DNA from: Berberis thunbergii
Taxonomy: Eukaryota > Streptophyta > Magnoliopsida > Ranunculales > Berberidaceae
DNA length: 64,000 nucleotides
Direction: 5' to 3'
Assembly: GCA_003290165.1 (NCBI GenBank)
Contig: QNQO01000834.1
Span: 372,001-436,000, forward strand
The notes under the pieces are model-generated. The model ran no database searches and was not told the DNA's origin. It saw only the letters and a list, made by a program, of their open reading frames with translations. The first letter of the stretch is position 1; every line of letters begins with the position of its first letter. Shown here one piece after another: positions 1 through 11,136 of this stretch. A program made the translations under genes and the position numbers.

Positions 1-1
1 T

Positions 2-2302
2 TCCTCTACCTTACATGGTTCATCTCCTTTTGAGATCCTATATCACAAGTCTCCTGACTATAAGTTCCTTAAAACTTTTGGGTGTTCGTGTTTTCCAAAT
101 ATTAGACCTTATAACTCCCATAAGTTACAATTCAGATCTGTTGAATGTACATTTCTTGGGTACAGTCTTCAACACAAGGGTTATAAATGTCTTGCTTCAA
201 ATGGAAGGATTTATATATCAAGGGATGTTATCTTCAATGAGGCAGTTTTTCCTTATTCCAAATTACACTCAAATACTTCACTGAGAACTGACACCAGGAA
301 CCTCACTGTTCCTGACATAACTATCAGTAATATTGCCAGCCCTTGCTCTTTCTTACCTACTAGTTGGATCAATTCTAATGATGTTCCTATTACTGATATT
401 CTGAGACAACAAGGTTCAACAAATGGGGCTTCAAATGATACAGCATTTGAAATTCAAAATGGTGATATTCAAAATGGTGTTTTCAATGGTGCTACTATGC
501 AGACTGATGGATTACAAAATGAGGTTCTAAATGGTACTCAGCCTAGTGATAATATGCAGCCTGATACTACTTGTGCTGATATTCAGAATGGGGATCCAAA
601 TATTACTGAACCTAACATGCAAACTAGTGCTCAGACAGAGGTCCAGCCACATGTTCAGAATTATCCTACTACTACTGGACACCCAATGGTAACCAGATCA
701 AAAGTTGGTACATATAAACCTAAAGTTTATATTGCTCAAGCTGAACCAACTAGTTTGAAAGAAGCACTAGACACTCCTCATTGGTTTTCAGCTATGCAAG
801 ATGAATACATGGCACTGTTAAGAAACAATACATGGTCATTGGTTGATCCTCCTTCAAACAGATCTATAGTAGGATGTAAATGGCTTTTTAAAGTCAAGGA
901 AAATACTGATGGAACAATACACAGATACAAAGCTAGACTTGTGGCTCGGGGGTTTCAACAGAGAGCTGGGTTTGATTATGCTGAGACTTTCAGTCCTGTA
1001 GTTAAACCTACAACTATCAGAATCATATTGTCTTTGGCTGTTACATATGGCTGGTCTATATCTCAGCTAGATGTTAATAATGCTTTTCTGAATGGAGATC
1101 TTCAAGAAGAGGTATATATAATGCAACCTCCTGGTTTCATTGATCCTTCAAATCCTAATGCAGTATGCAAACTAAACAAGGCTCTATATGGATTGAAACA
1201 AGCTCCTCGAGCCTGGTTTGACAAACTACAATGTACTCTCCATAGGCTTGGCTTTGCATCTACCAAATCTGATAGTTCTCTATTTGTCAGACATTCTCCA
1301 TCACCTATATTTCTTTTGGTGTATGTTGATGATATCCTAGTCACAGGAGCAGATACACAAGCAGTGTCTCAGCTGATTCATCAGTTAAACAAACAGTTCT
1401 CATTGAAAGATTTGGGACCTGCACACTATTTCCTTGGCATTCAAGTTCAACATACTACTACTGGATTGTTCTTATCTCAGTCTAAGTATATCACTGACTT
1501 ATTATGTCGTGCCAAGATGCAATTTGCTAACGGACTATCTACTCCTATGAGTGGTGGGGAGAAACTCTATGACACTGGAAGTGATCCAGTTTCAAATATT
1601 CAGCTATACAGAAGCTTAGTTGGTGCATTACAATATGTTACAATAACAAGACCAGAAATTGCTTATGCTGTTAATAGAGTCTGCCAGTTTATGCAAAACC
1701 CTCTTGAGTCTCATTGGAAAGTTGTCAAAAGAATATTACGCTATCTCAAGGCTACAAATAATTCTGGTTTACATATAGTTCCCATTCAGTCCTTCACACT
1801 GACTGGGTATTGTGATGCAGACTGGGCATCAGATCCTACTGACAGACGTTCTACATCTGGTTATTGCGTCTATTTAGGTGCCAACATTGTATCTTGGTCT
1901 TCAAAGAAACAGAGCACTGTCTCTAGAAGCAGCACTGAAGCAGAATATAGAAGCCTTGCTTCAATTACGGCTGAAATCACTTGGTTGCAATCCTTATTTA
2001 CAGAGTTAAAAGTCAGCTGTAGCACTCCTATTATATGGTGTGACAACAAAAGCACTGTAATGCTCAGTGCCAATCCAGTACTACATGCCAGGACTAAACA
2101 TATTGAGATTGATGTTTACTTTGTACGTGAGAAAGTTGCTCGCAACCTAATTCATGTGCATCATATTGCAGCTGCAGATCAGATTGCTGACATACTTACC
2201 AAAGCTCTTGGTAAATCCAGGTTTTTATTGTTAAGAGACAAACTAAGCATAGTAGATGAATCCAAGCTTAGTTTGAGGGGGAATGTTAAGACTATTAGTT
2301 AG
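2..2302 (+). CDS. Copia-type Gag-Pol polyprotein, C-terminal part (integrase end, RT, RNase H)
   Basis: This frame is open from base 2 to a TAG at 2300-2302, about 766 codons. Its true start is off the window; the ATG at 497 is internal and not a real start. Bases 20-250 encode the integrase C-terminal region (GCSCFP and FLGYS motifs). Bases 290-700 encode a low-complexity linker rich in Asn and Gln. Reverse transcriptase starts near 775 (HWFSAMQDEY), with KARLVARGF, LDVNNAFLNG and the catalytic YVDD at 1322-1333. RNase H follows (CDADWASD near 1810, SSTEAEY near 1930, TKHIEID near 2095). The end matches the usual copia C-terminus (DILTKAL). The protein would convert element RNA to cDNA in a cytoplasmic particle and help integrate it. 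No internal stop or frameshift is seen. Confidence 0.93.
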   Translation, partial: SSTLHGSSPFEILYHKSPDYKFLKTFGCSCFPNIRPYNSHKLQFRSVECTFLGYSLQHKGYKCLASNGRIYISRDVIFNEAVFPYSKLHSNTSLRTDTRNLTVPDITISNIASPCSFLPTSWINSNDVPITDILRQQGSTNGASNDTAFEIQNGDIQNGVFNGATMQTDGLQNEVLNGTQPSDNMQPDTTCADIQNGDPNITEPNMQTSAQTEVQPHVQNYPTTTGHPMVTRSKVGTYKPKVYIAQAEPTSLKEALDTPHWFSAMQDEYMALLRNNTWSLVDPPSNRSIVGCKWLFKVKENTDGTIHRYKARLVARGFQQRAGFDYAETFSPVVKPTTIRIILSLAVTYGWSISQLDVNNAFLNGDLQEEVYIMQPPGFIDPSNPNAVCKLNKALYGLKQAPRAWFDKLQCTLHRLGFASTKSDSSLFVRHSPSPIFLLVYVDDILVTGADTQAVSQLIHQLNKQFSLKDLGPAHYFLGIQVQHTTTGLFLSQSKYITDLLCRAKMQFANGLSTPMSGGEKLYDTGSDPVSNIQLYRSLVGALQYVTITRPEIAYAVNRVCQFMQNPLESHWKVVKRILRYLKATNNSGLHIVPIQSFTLTGYCDADWASDPTDRRSTSGYCVYLGANIVSWSSKKQSTVSRSSTEAEYRSLASITAEITWLQSLFTELKVSCSTPIIWCDNKSTVMLSANPVLHARTKHIEIDVYFVREKVARNLIHVHHIAAADQIADILTKALGKSRFLLLRDKLSIVDESKLSLRGNVKTIS
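2272..2283 (+). other. Polypurine tract of the copia element
   Basis: A purine run with five consecutive G lies just before the TGTTA start of the LTR. In LTR retrotransposons this tract primes plus-strand cDNA synthesis. It overlaps the last codons of the polyprotein, which is common in compact copia elements. Confidence 0.75.
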
Positions 2303-2494
2303 TTTGTTAGCTAGGCATTGACTGGTTGTTAGTATGCCAGCTAGACATTGATGTAATCTGTTAGAACTACTGTTAGGTATTGTTCTGCAAAAGCATTGCT
2401 ATGCATTGCTGTCATGCCTATATAAGGGCTGTAATCCTTACATCAAGTTTGATGGAAATATAGAGATTTATTCATTTTGATTAGTTTTACAACA
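2284..2494 (+). repeat. 3' LTR of the copia element
   Basis: The LTR begins TGTTA directly after the polypurine tract. It probably ends at TTTTACAACA (2494), giving TGTT...AACA termini; an alternative end at 2504 also finishes in AACA. Inside, TATATAAG at 2419-2426 is a good TATA box. The beginning holds short repeated motifs around GTTAGCTAGGCATTGA. The exact right end is not proven because the 5' LTR and the left target duplication are not visible. Confidence 0.75.
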
Positions 2495-2504
2495 AGCATC
2501 AACA

Positions 2505-3644
2505 TGCTTCTCTTTATATTATCCACATAAGGTTGCATCGTTTTACTATCAAAACAACCATACAACTTTTAAGTTTAAATGTGAGGAAAAAATAATCTCC
2601 TAGTTGTACTATTTGTGATTTACAAGTTGGTTGGTTGGTTGGTTGGCTTCAAAAAAATGATATAGGTGAGAAACACCTAAATTGCTTTAGGAGTAAATAG
2701 TCCAACCAGACTCCAAACCCCTTCTATTTATTTATTTATTTTTATTTTTTCCGTTTCAAGGACTTGATCCTACAAAGTCTAAACGTGGTCCATTCCCTAA
2801 ATACAAAATCGATTCAACTCCATGTTAATATTATTGAGCGAGTCAATCAGACCCTATAATTATATATACATCAACAAATCTGTTTGATCAAGTATCTAAA
2901 ATCTAAATGTGGTTTTAATATCATTATATCATGTAGTCCTGCAGATTTACTTGTTTATATATCTATAAGGGGTCTCCCATCAGAGATACTTTGTGGTCAA
3001 TTCCTGATGTTATGTGAGAGTTATCTTTCATTCTTGTCAGTTATCCTAACTTTCTGCGTTGAGCTTTTGGACTTGTTTTTGTACCCGTCATATCTTTCTT
3101 GGGTTGACGGTAAAGGAATTATGTGATTCACAACCTATTCTCTATTTCCACTAGTCTAACCAATATTGACCTTCCATTAATTAAGATGTTTGAGGTAGTG
3201 CTAACAGCATCTCCAGCAGTGAAGAAATTTCAAGGGAACGCGGATATTATATATATCGTGCTATAGATGTTTAATCCATTAATGTCCCCCCAGCCTCGTG
3301 GAGTTGGCACCTTTGCCCCATGATGATGTTTTATCTAGTCTGTCCATGTGTTTGTTCTATTTTTAGTGACATATATAACTATAAAATCATGATTCCCCAT
3401 GATGTAACTTTCATGGAAATACTAACAACCAGACTAAGAAAAGCCTCAAACAACTGCTAGATCATTGGGAACTCTTTAGATATGATGTCTTAAGAGTTCA
3501 ACAATTGAGTGGAATGAAGATGATAGTACAGACGAGAAAATTAATTAGTACAGTACCTTACAGAATCTCACTTCCCTCGTGTATAAAAGGCCAGTTAGAC
3601 AAAGTGCAAGGATTACTAATGGAGTGAAGCCAAGTACTAGTGAG
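2505..3644. other. Intergenic, no gene seen
   Basis: This stretch is AT-rich non-coding DNA. A short GGTT tandem run sits near 2625-2645. The 80-codon frame at 2884-3126 has no recognisable motif and is probably chance. The right part would be the 3' flank of the minus-strand ankyrin pseudogene. Confidence 0.5.
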
Positions 3645-5890
3645 TTAGTTGGATAGCACTGCATACGAGCCTGCTGCGAAATGCACTTGGCATTCGTACA
3701 AGAGCAATGTGCGTGCAAATGGCTGCTTCCCAAAGATAGGCTTTTTCTTCAGTGTTATCTCTTACAGGTTCTGTTACTGCCACAAAGTGTGAAAGTAAGG
3801 CAGTGGCGGAGAACATGACAGCTAAAGAGTTTGTTTCCGCAAACATCATGAATGCAAAATTTCCAATGCGAATAACAATGTACTGCCCTCGTGTGGTCCT
3901 TCACTTTTCAAGCTTAACAAAGCAGTGCCTTGGTCTGCACCCTCACTTTTGAAGCCTCCTGGAACTGTAATGCCTGCTGCGAATGTTACAGTGAGTACAA
4001 GGCGCATCGTACTTTCCATCCTTCAAAATTTTCATCCATCTTTCATACACAAAATCTTCGTATCCTAGTCCTTCTCTCAGGATGATCCGTTTCCTCCTAC
4101 TCAAACTTCCTCCAGCCATTCTCAAAAAAGGAAAAAAACATCCTTTCGTGCAAGTTCTGCAAATGGAAGAACAAGAGAAAAGGAAGAAGGAAAAAAGTTA
4201 GAAAGCGAACTAGAATCAACAATTCTGAATTGAACAAGTGTCAGCTGCCCAATTTCTAATGTGCTATGAGGTCTTTGGGATATTAAGGTAAACTAATAAT
4301 GCAACTGTCATGTTTGAATGTATTGATTGGGGTCTCTGTTATAAGGGAGTTCTATTCAATGTAAGGTCCTTAGCTTTTGCCTTTTGTCTTCAGGGTAAGC
4401 CTTCTCCCTTGTTTCTCTTTTTTATTGTTCTAATAGATTACTTGGATCTTGGAACATCTGCAAATAATACTGCTGATGCAATGGGTATTTACATGGTCTT
4501 CACAAAGCAATCTAGTCGCAAATTAATTGTTCTGATTCACAGGTGATTCAAGAAAGGATTCTCAAGATCAATCAATCCGAAGGAAAGACAAGAACTAGAA
4601 ATTGAATCAAACTCTTTCTGAAGTCTTTGGAGAGGTAAATTTCAATTGGCTGGCAAAGTGGGAGCTATTTTGTTCAATAATAACATCAAGATCTCGAAAC
4701 TATTCTTATTAGTGACTGTAATGGCGTGCACTATTTAGACAGCGTTTGTTAGAAGCAGAGAAGTTGGGCTGACTGTAAAAGATGGAGTGTTTAGTGCCAA
4801 AGAAAAAAAAATTACCTGTTTTATCGTATCTCTGACTGTCAAATTCTTATTGTTTATGGCATTCTTATTTACTCCAGGATCACAGTCCAGAAGTCTTATG
4901 ATTCGAATGCTACCAGAATAGGCAGCAAGATGGAAAGGAGTGTTCTCCTCAATGTCAGGTTGGTTAAGAAGGTCCTCAAATGAAAGGTCCGACTTCAGAA
5001 TGTGATCAACTACCTTATGTTGCCAATGCATAAGTTCCTATCTCTGCTGTCAAGCAACTCCCAACTATCCGAGCAAAGGTGAGTGATCTTCTTTATCATT
5101 GTTGTCTCCCCCATGCTAGCAGCGCAATGGAGTGATGTCCACCCCTTGATGTCTTTTTCTTTAATTAAATCTGATTTCTTGTCTAACAGAAACTTAGCCA
5201 TATCTGAAACAAAAATCATTTAATCCTTAACTAGTCATCGACTACTAATTTCATTCTTCGTTCATGCCAAAATTGTTCAAGTACAAACACAATTAGTAAA
5301 AAAAATAACAGTTAGTGTTTGGAACAAAAATTCAAGTCAAGAAGCGCAACTTGCAGTTACCTGTTTCATTGAGAAGTATGGCTGCGTGAAGAGCTGTTCT
5401 ACCGCCAGGATCTCCATAAGCTGCAGATTGACAAAGTATTTATGATCTGCTCCACAATGTTCTTGTAACCTGCCTCAGCAGCTAAATAGTGACAACTTCG
5501 CACTGCCTCATGCAAAGCAGTGTCCTTCTTGTAATTGACAATCCTGGTTAACCTTGGGTCTCCATTTTCCACATCTTCAGGGTCAGAATCAATAAAGAAA
5601 CCTGACTATATCGACTAACCCAGTTCTTGCTGCAATGGGTAGTGCAGCTTCCCTGCTTGAATTGGCTCATCTTAATAGTTGCGGGCATTTCTTGTAGATC
5701 ATTTTACACGTGCCCTGTCTTGGAACTGCACAGCAACATGAAGGGCTGTGTTATTTCAACCGGTCTTAGCATCTAGAAGAACATCGGAAGTAAATTGGTC
5801 TAGTTTAGCACTATCTTTCGATGCTATGGCTAGGTAAAACTCAGAATCATTAATGTTTGAATTACATGAATTAGTAGATTCCATGTCCAT
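3645..5890 (-). pseudogene. Ankyrin-repeat/PGG-domain protein (ACD6/ITN1-like), broken
   Basis: Read on the minus strand, the ATG at 5890 opens an N-terminus (FYLAIASKDSAKLDQF) followed by degenerate ankyrin repeats: NTALHVAVQ near 5755, KDTALHEAV near 5525, GRTALHAAI near 5395, GWTSLHCAAS near 5135 and NTPFHLAAYSG near 4930. A PGG domain follows near 3990-3650, with TFAAGITVPGGF, a hydrophobic segment (SLAVMFSATALLSHFVAV) and a final FAAGSYAVLSN then TAA at 3645-3647. The family is plasma-membrane or ER signalling proteins in plant defence and salt response. The reading is broken: TGA stops after DAKTG and in the first repeat, frameshifts between repeats, and frameshifts within the PGG exon. 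About 600 bp between the ankyrin and PGG parts (4130-4730) look intronic. The first 194 bp of the gene are repeated in the tandem units to the right. Confidence 0.8.
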
Positions 5891-6543
5891 AGTTTTCTCT
5901 CTTCAAATCTTTTACTTCACAACAGTTATAAAACATAAGGGAGGAGAAGATATTAAGTCCCTTGCAAGCACATGAGAGCAATTCATCCAATTTTTACTCC
6001 AGTAAGTTTTTTTGAGCTTTGGTTAATTTTTTATTTGCAACTTAGACCAACTTTTTCGTACATCCTTCTCAATCTAGGGGTAAATCATACGAAGTTTTTG
6101 GTCACCAATGAATAGCATACTGAATGCCATGAGTTGAAAGGGAATATCAGATTCACATACTTTAAGTTGTGCAGCTTCATCAAAAACCATCTATTGGGTT
6201 CACATTTTTTGATCTATTCGAACTTGAATCTATACAAAAAATAGACAAGCATGTAGCAAACATAACATTTTGATCAAGCTATAATCATAAAGAACAAAAA
6301 CAAAAACAAAAAACGTAGCAAGCATGTTGCAATCAGGACTTGAAGACATTCTTGTATATAATTTTACAATGTATCTTGTTGATTATATAGTATTATCCCT
6401 CATGAAAAACAAAACGGTTTATAATTTTCCCCAACCCAACCTGCCTCTCTCTACACACTTAAGTTAGCATTATGTTTCCCTTGCAACTGATAGAGAAGGG
6501 ATGCCCAAGAAAGAAGAAACTTTCATCATGAAGATTTGGATGG

Positions 6544-6640
6544 TCAAGTCTTGATATTGGCCTTGTTTCCAGCAAGAATGAGGGAGATCTCAAGACCACG
6601 ACTGAATGCTTGGTTAAACAGAAGTCGAGACCGGAAGGTG
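6544..6640 (-). pseudogene. Callose synthase C-terminal fragment, tandem copy 1
   Basis: The last ~32 codons of callose synthase (LLFNQAFSRG, ISLILAGNK, then TGA) occur here as part of the first 944-bp unit. The fragment ends at the unit junction at 6640, where ankyrin sequence begins, so it cannot be expressed as a full exon. Confidence 0.85.
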
Positions 6641-7487
6641 GATCATTTTACACGTGCCCTGTCTTGGAACTGCACAGCAACATGAAGGGCTGTGTTATTT
6701 CAACCGGTCTTAGCATCTAGAAGAACATCGGAAGTAAATTGGTCTAGTTTAGCACTATCTTTCGATGCTATGGCTAGGTAAAACTCAGAATCATTAATGT
6801 TTGAATTACATGAATTAGTAGATTCCATGTCCATAGTTTTCTCTCTTCAAATCTTTTACTTCACAACAGTTATAAAACATAAGGGAGGAGAAGATATTAA
6901 GTCCCTTGCAAGCACATGAGAGCAATTCATCCAATTTTTACTCCAGTAAGTTTTTTTGAGCTTTGGTTAATTTTTTATTTGCAACTTAGACCAACTTTTT
7001 CGTACATCCTTCTCAATCTAGGGGTAAATCATACGAAGTTTTTGGTCACCAATGAATAGCATACTGAATGCCATGAGTTGAAAGGGAATATCAGATTCAC
7101 ATACTTTAAGTTGTGCAGCTTCATCAAAAACCATCTATTGGGTTCACATTTTTTGATCTATTCGAACTTGAATCTATACAAAAAATAGACAAGCATGTAG
7201 CAAACATAACATTTTGATCAAGCTATAATCATAAAGAACAAAAACAAAAACAAAAAACGTAGCAAGCATGTTGCAATCAGGACTTGAAGACATTCTTGTA
7301 TATAATTTTACAATGTATCTTGTTGATTATATAGTATTATCCCTCATGAAAAACAAAACGGTTTATAATTTTCCCCAACCCAACCTGCCTCTCTCTACAC
7401 ACTTAAGTTAGCATTATGTTTCCCTTGCAACTGATAGAGAAGGGATGCCCAAGAAAGAAGAAACTTTCATCATGAAGATTTGGATGG

Positions 7488-7584
7488 TCAAGTCTTGATA
7501 TTGGCCTTGTTTCCAGCAAGAATGAGGGAGATCTCAAGACCACGACTGAATGCTTGGTTAAACAGAAGTCGAGACCGGAAGGTG
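7488..7584 (-). pseudogene. Callose synthase C-terminal fragment, tandem copy 2
   Basis: Second copy of the same C-terminal codons, exactly 944 bp from the first. It is also cut at the unit junction. The third copy, starting at 8431, is the one still joined to the rest of the exon. Confidence 0.85.
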
Positions 7585-9246
7585 GATCATTTTACACGTG
7601 CCCTGTCTTGGAACTGCACAGCAACATGAAGGGCTGTGTTATTTCAACCGGTCTTAGCATCTAGAAGAACATCGGAAGTAAATTGGTCTAGTTTAGCACT
7701 ATCTTTCGATGCTATGGCTAGGTAAAACTCAGAATCATTAATGTTTGAATTACATGAATTAGTAGATTCCATGTCCATAGTTTTCTCTCTTCAAATCTTT
7801 TACTTCACAACAGTTATAAAACATAAGGGAGGAGAAGATATTAAGTCCCTTGCAAGCACATGAGAGCAATTCATCCAATTTTTACTCCAGTAAGTTTTTT
7901 TGAGCTTTGGTTAATTTTTTATTTGCAACTTAGACCAACTTTTTCGTACATCCTTCTCAATCTAGGGGTAAATCATACGAAGTTTTTGGTCACCAATGAA
8001 TAGCATACTGAATGCCATGAGTTGAAAGGGAATATCAGATTCACATACTTTAAGTTGTGCAGCTTCATCAAAAACCATCTATTGGGTTCACATTTTTTGA
8101 TCTATTCGAACTTGAATCTATACAAAAAATAGACAAGCATGTAGCAAACATAACATTTTGATCAAGCTATAATCATAAAGAACAAAAACAAAAACAAAAA
8201 CGTAGCAAGCATGTTGCAATCAGGACTTGAAGACATTCTTGTATATAATTTTACAATGTATCTTGTTGATTATATAGTATTATCCCTCATGAAAAACAAA
8301 ACGGTTTATAATTTTCCCCAACCCAACCTGCCTCTCTCTACACACTTAAGTTAGCATTATGTTTCCCTTGCAACTGATAGAGAAGGGATGCCCAAGAAAG
8401 AAGAAACTTTCATCATGAAGATTTGGATGGTCAAGTCTTGATATTGGCCTTGTTTCCAGCAAGAATGAGGGAGATCTCAAGACCACGACTGAATGCTTGG
8501 TTAAACAGAAGTCGAGACCGGAAGGTGGATACAAATAGGAACCATGAGAGTATAGCCACGAGTGCAAATTTAATCATACCCACTCCAGCATCATATAATC
8601 TGGCAATCTCACACACACTGAGTCCGACAATCCTCTTCCATGTGATAGTTGCATAAACATGACAAAGAATTAAGGAAGCTGATGTACATTTTGAAGATAT
8701 GAACAAACAGGTGTAGAAATCTGATATAAACACTGGAAAACAAAGTATTTTATGCACTGCTCTAATAGGGATAATACCAAATAATATTAATATAGTCCAA
8801 TTTAGGTTATTTAGTATTATACGATCCAGGTGTTTCACTGTGCTCTTTAGTTTTAAAATGAAAGACAAGCAGATTCACATAAATATAGCAGAAAAATTGT
8901 TGAAAACCTTATGGACCGCACAGGATTCTGGTTCAACAAAATCAACCCAGCATTTTCATTTCAATAATATTGATATGGTGGTTTACTAGATAATCTCACT
9001 GGTGGGGGAATTTATTATTCATAAAAATCAAAATTGGCAATTCTTCCTGCAAATCGATTAAATGATGGATTTCTGTCACTTTCACACTATGAAATGGGCG
9101 ATCGAATGTGTTGAACTTCATAAACAGATGAATTGATTGTTTACTTACACATAGGATTGCCCACCTTGTGGGAATAAAAGCCAAGACGCTAGCAAACAAG
9201 TTCGGGATTTACAGATCAGTGAAGTAAACAACAAGGCAAAGAGTTG

Positions 9247-9322
9247 CAACAAGATGCGACCTACAAGTCAACACCATAACTTATCAACAAGATGCGACCT
9301 ACAGGTCAACACCATAATAAAA
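9247..9322. repeat. Two-copy 38-bp tandem repeat
   Basis: CAACAAGATGCGACCTAC starts at 9247 and again at 9285, followed both times by a near-identical GTCAACACCATAA. This is a local duplication in the intron of the callose synthase relic, next to the tRNA-like segment. Confidence 0.7.
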
Positions 9323-9330
9323 TAATTATG

Positions 9331-9395
9331 CCGCCGATGGGTCTCGAACCTAGGACGTGGGGAATAAACCCACTCGACCATAACGCCATTGGCGA
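9331..9395 (-). repeat. Possible tRNA-derived (SINE-like) segment
   Basis: On the minus strand, TGGTCGAGTGGG (9380-9369) resembles a pol III A box and GGTTCGAGACCC (9350-9339) resembles a B box. The spacing of about 20 bases is shorter than in a real tRNA and no cloverleaf closes. A decayed tRNA-derived SINE head is the best guess; chance similarity is possible. No clear target duplication was found. Confidence 0.3.
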
Positions 9396-9399
9396 TATG

Positions 9400-10270
9400 T
9401 TCTTCTTCTTCTTTCAGATCCCTTCTTGTTCTTTCATATCTCTTCTGCTTCCATTTTTTTTCTTTCGAAAGAGCAAAACAGGTTGATCTTTTTTTCTCTC
9501 TTTTTTGTTGATTTCGTGCAATGATTCAATGAAATTATGCATCTTTTGTTGCATTTGTTGATGCAGATATTGAACAAGGGTATACGCAGATGGGGTTAAC
9601 TGAAGAATAAAGGGGAAGAAGAACCAATGAAGAAGAATAAGCAAATCTCTTCTTCCTTTTTCTACCTTCCTTCAAACTAAACTGAATCTATTCTTCTTCT
9701 TCTTTGTTTTAGATCTCTTCTTCCTTTTCTGTTTTTTTTTTTTTTTTTTTTTTGATAAAATTTAGCCATCACAAGCCATGTTTTGTGGGTATACCGTATG
9801 CCATGCTTTGAGGGTATAACATGTCTGATTTCTGATGTTGAAAATTCTTTATTTCAGATCTCTTATTCTTCATTTTTTCTGTAATTTGAGCATCATGAGC
9901 CTCTGATTGAACCCCCATTTCAGTGTTTATATTTGCTTTGTGGGTATGCCATGTTCTGATTTCTATGTTCAAATTTGTTCCTTCCTTGCAAATGTTGTGC
10001 ATCTTCAATTGCTTGTGAGCTTGTTGTTTCTATTGCTTGCTTCTTGTTGTTGTTCCTAAACAAGCAGCCCAGGTAACTAGTTCTAACCTGCAAAATTAAG
10101 TTCATTGTATGAATTAGTGAAGTAATATAATTACAAATTTATAGTATTTTGATTAATTATTAATTTTTGTATATAACTATGATTAAATTTTAAAAATATA
10201 TGATTAAAAAAATATACCGATTATTCCCGATTAATTGTAATTCGGTCTTGGACCGCAAAGCGATTTAACT
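9400..10270. other. Intronic/intergenic, CT-rich and AT-rich
   Basis: TTCTTC-rich tracts (9398-9720), a T-run of about 23 at 9730-9753, and AT-rich DNA. Small frames here are low-complexity and not supported. Short TTTGTGGGTAT and GCCATG phrases recur around 9780-9950 without a clear unit. Confidence 0.4.
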
Positions 10271-10490
10271 ACCTAGGAGTTCATTTGTCGAATTCTTCAA
10301 ATTTTGATCACTTCTTTTTCCTTAGGTAATTCACTAGTATTGGCTTTATTTCAGCTATCACATTGTATGTTGTACACTGGTACAAAGTAGAGATGAGTAA
10401 GTGGGGTCCCGATTTGGCGAAACCTATTTTAGTTTATTTGGGTACCAAAAAGTTTAATCACATGGTTGTACATTCTTGTTGGACTCAGTG

Positions 10491-11104
10491 TAGTTAAGAC
10501 GTTGAGGCGACGGAGAGGCGAACAAGCCTGAAAATGCCTTAGAGGCGAGACAAACGCCTCACTTCACTAAGGCAGTCCTTAACATTTTTTTAAAGATTTT
10601 TATTATAATAAATTGAAACATAGTGATTTGGTTCCTACATGTAATATTCATCATCATTTTGATAATCATACTGATTTGGTTCTTGCAGGTACGTCCTAGA
10701 GTTTATTCACGAGTTGGAATCCAATGAACTCCTAAAAATGGGTAGTGACAATCATAAATAAAGAAAGAAGATGAAGGGAGGGGGGAATGGCAGTAGGAGA
10801 AGAAGACAACATAACAAAATGGCAGCAAATATGCATATGTAATTGAAGTTTGTTAATAAAAAAAAATGGCAGCATATGTAATGGCAGAAAAAAAAAATGG
10901 TAGCACATGTAATGGCAGAAAAAAAAAATTTGGCATGTAAATGAAGTCTGTTAATAAAAAAAAATGGCAGCAAATGTAATGAAGTATATTTCATTAATCA
11001 ACTAAAAAAACATATATGTAATAAAAGATGTGATTGCAAATACGTTGCAATGCAAAAAAAAATCAAACAGAAAAGAAGAGTTGCAATGCAAAAACAAAAA
11101 AAAC

Positions 11105-11136
<32 letters not shown>

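Larger units (their letters stand above)
1..2494 (+). mobile_element. Ty1/copia LTR retrotransposon, 3' part
   Basis: The left edge of the window cuts a Ty1/copia element. Visible in order are the end of integrase, reverse transcriptase, RNase H, the stop codon, a short polypurine tract and the 3' LTR. The integrase-RT-RNaseH order is diagnostic for copia rather than gypsy. The 5' LTR, primer binding site and gag lie outside the window, so target duplications cannot be checked. The reading frame has no disruption in 2.3 kb, so this is one of the younger insertions here. Confidence 0.93.
5697..8527. repeat. Tandem triplication of a 944-bp unit
   Basis: Three head-to-tail units lie at 5697-6640, 6641-7584 and 7585-8527. 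By eye they are nearly identical; unit 3 lacks one A in an A-rich run near 8200. Each unit holds, left to right, the first 194 bp of the ankyrin pseudogene (reading minus), about 650 bp of intergenic DNA, and the last 32 codons of the callose synthase relic (reading minus). The rest of the ankyrin gene continues only left of unit 1. The rest of the callose synthase exon continues only right of unit 3, so the original order is preserved at both edges. The internal junctions share GAT with both parent sites. Near-identity implies recent duplication. Confidence 0.95.

Noticed and set aside
15..284. 89-codon plus-strand frame at the left edge
   Set aside because: It is out of frame with the copia polyprotein, whose frame is open across this whole interval with clear integrase motifs.
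2884..3126. 80-codon plus-strand frame
   Set aside because: No recognisable motif or context; probably chance.
10486..10490. CAGTG as part of a hAT-type terminal repeat
   Set aside because: The right flank also reads CAGTG rather than CACTG, so it is a direct repeat. Frame restoration in the host copy confirms it as target duplication.
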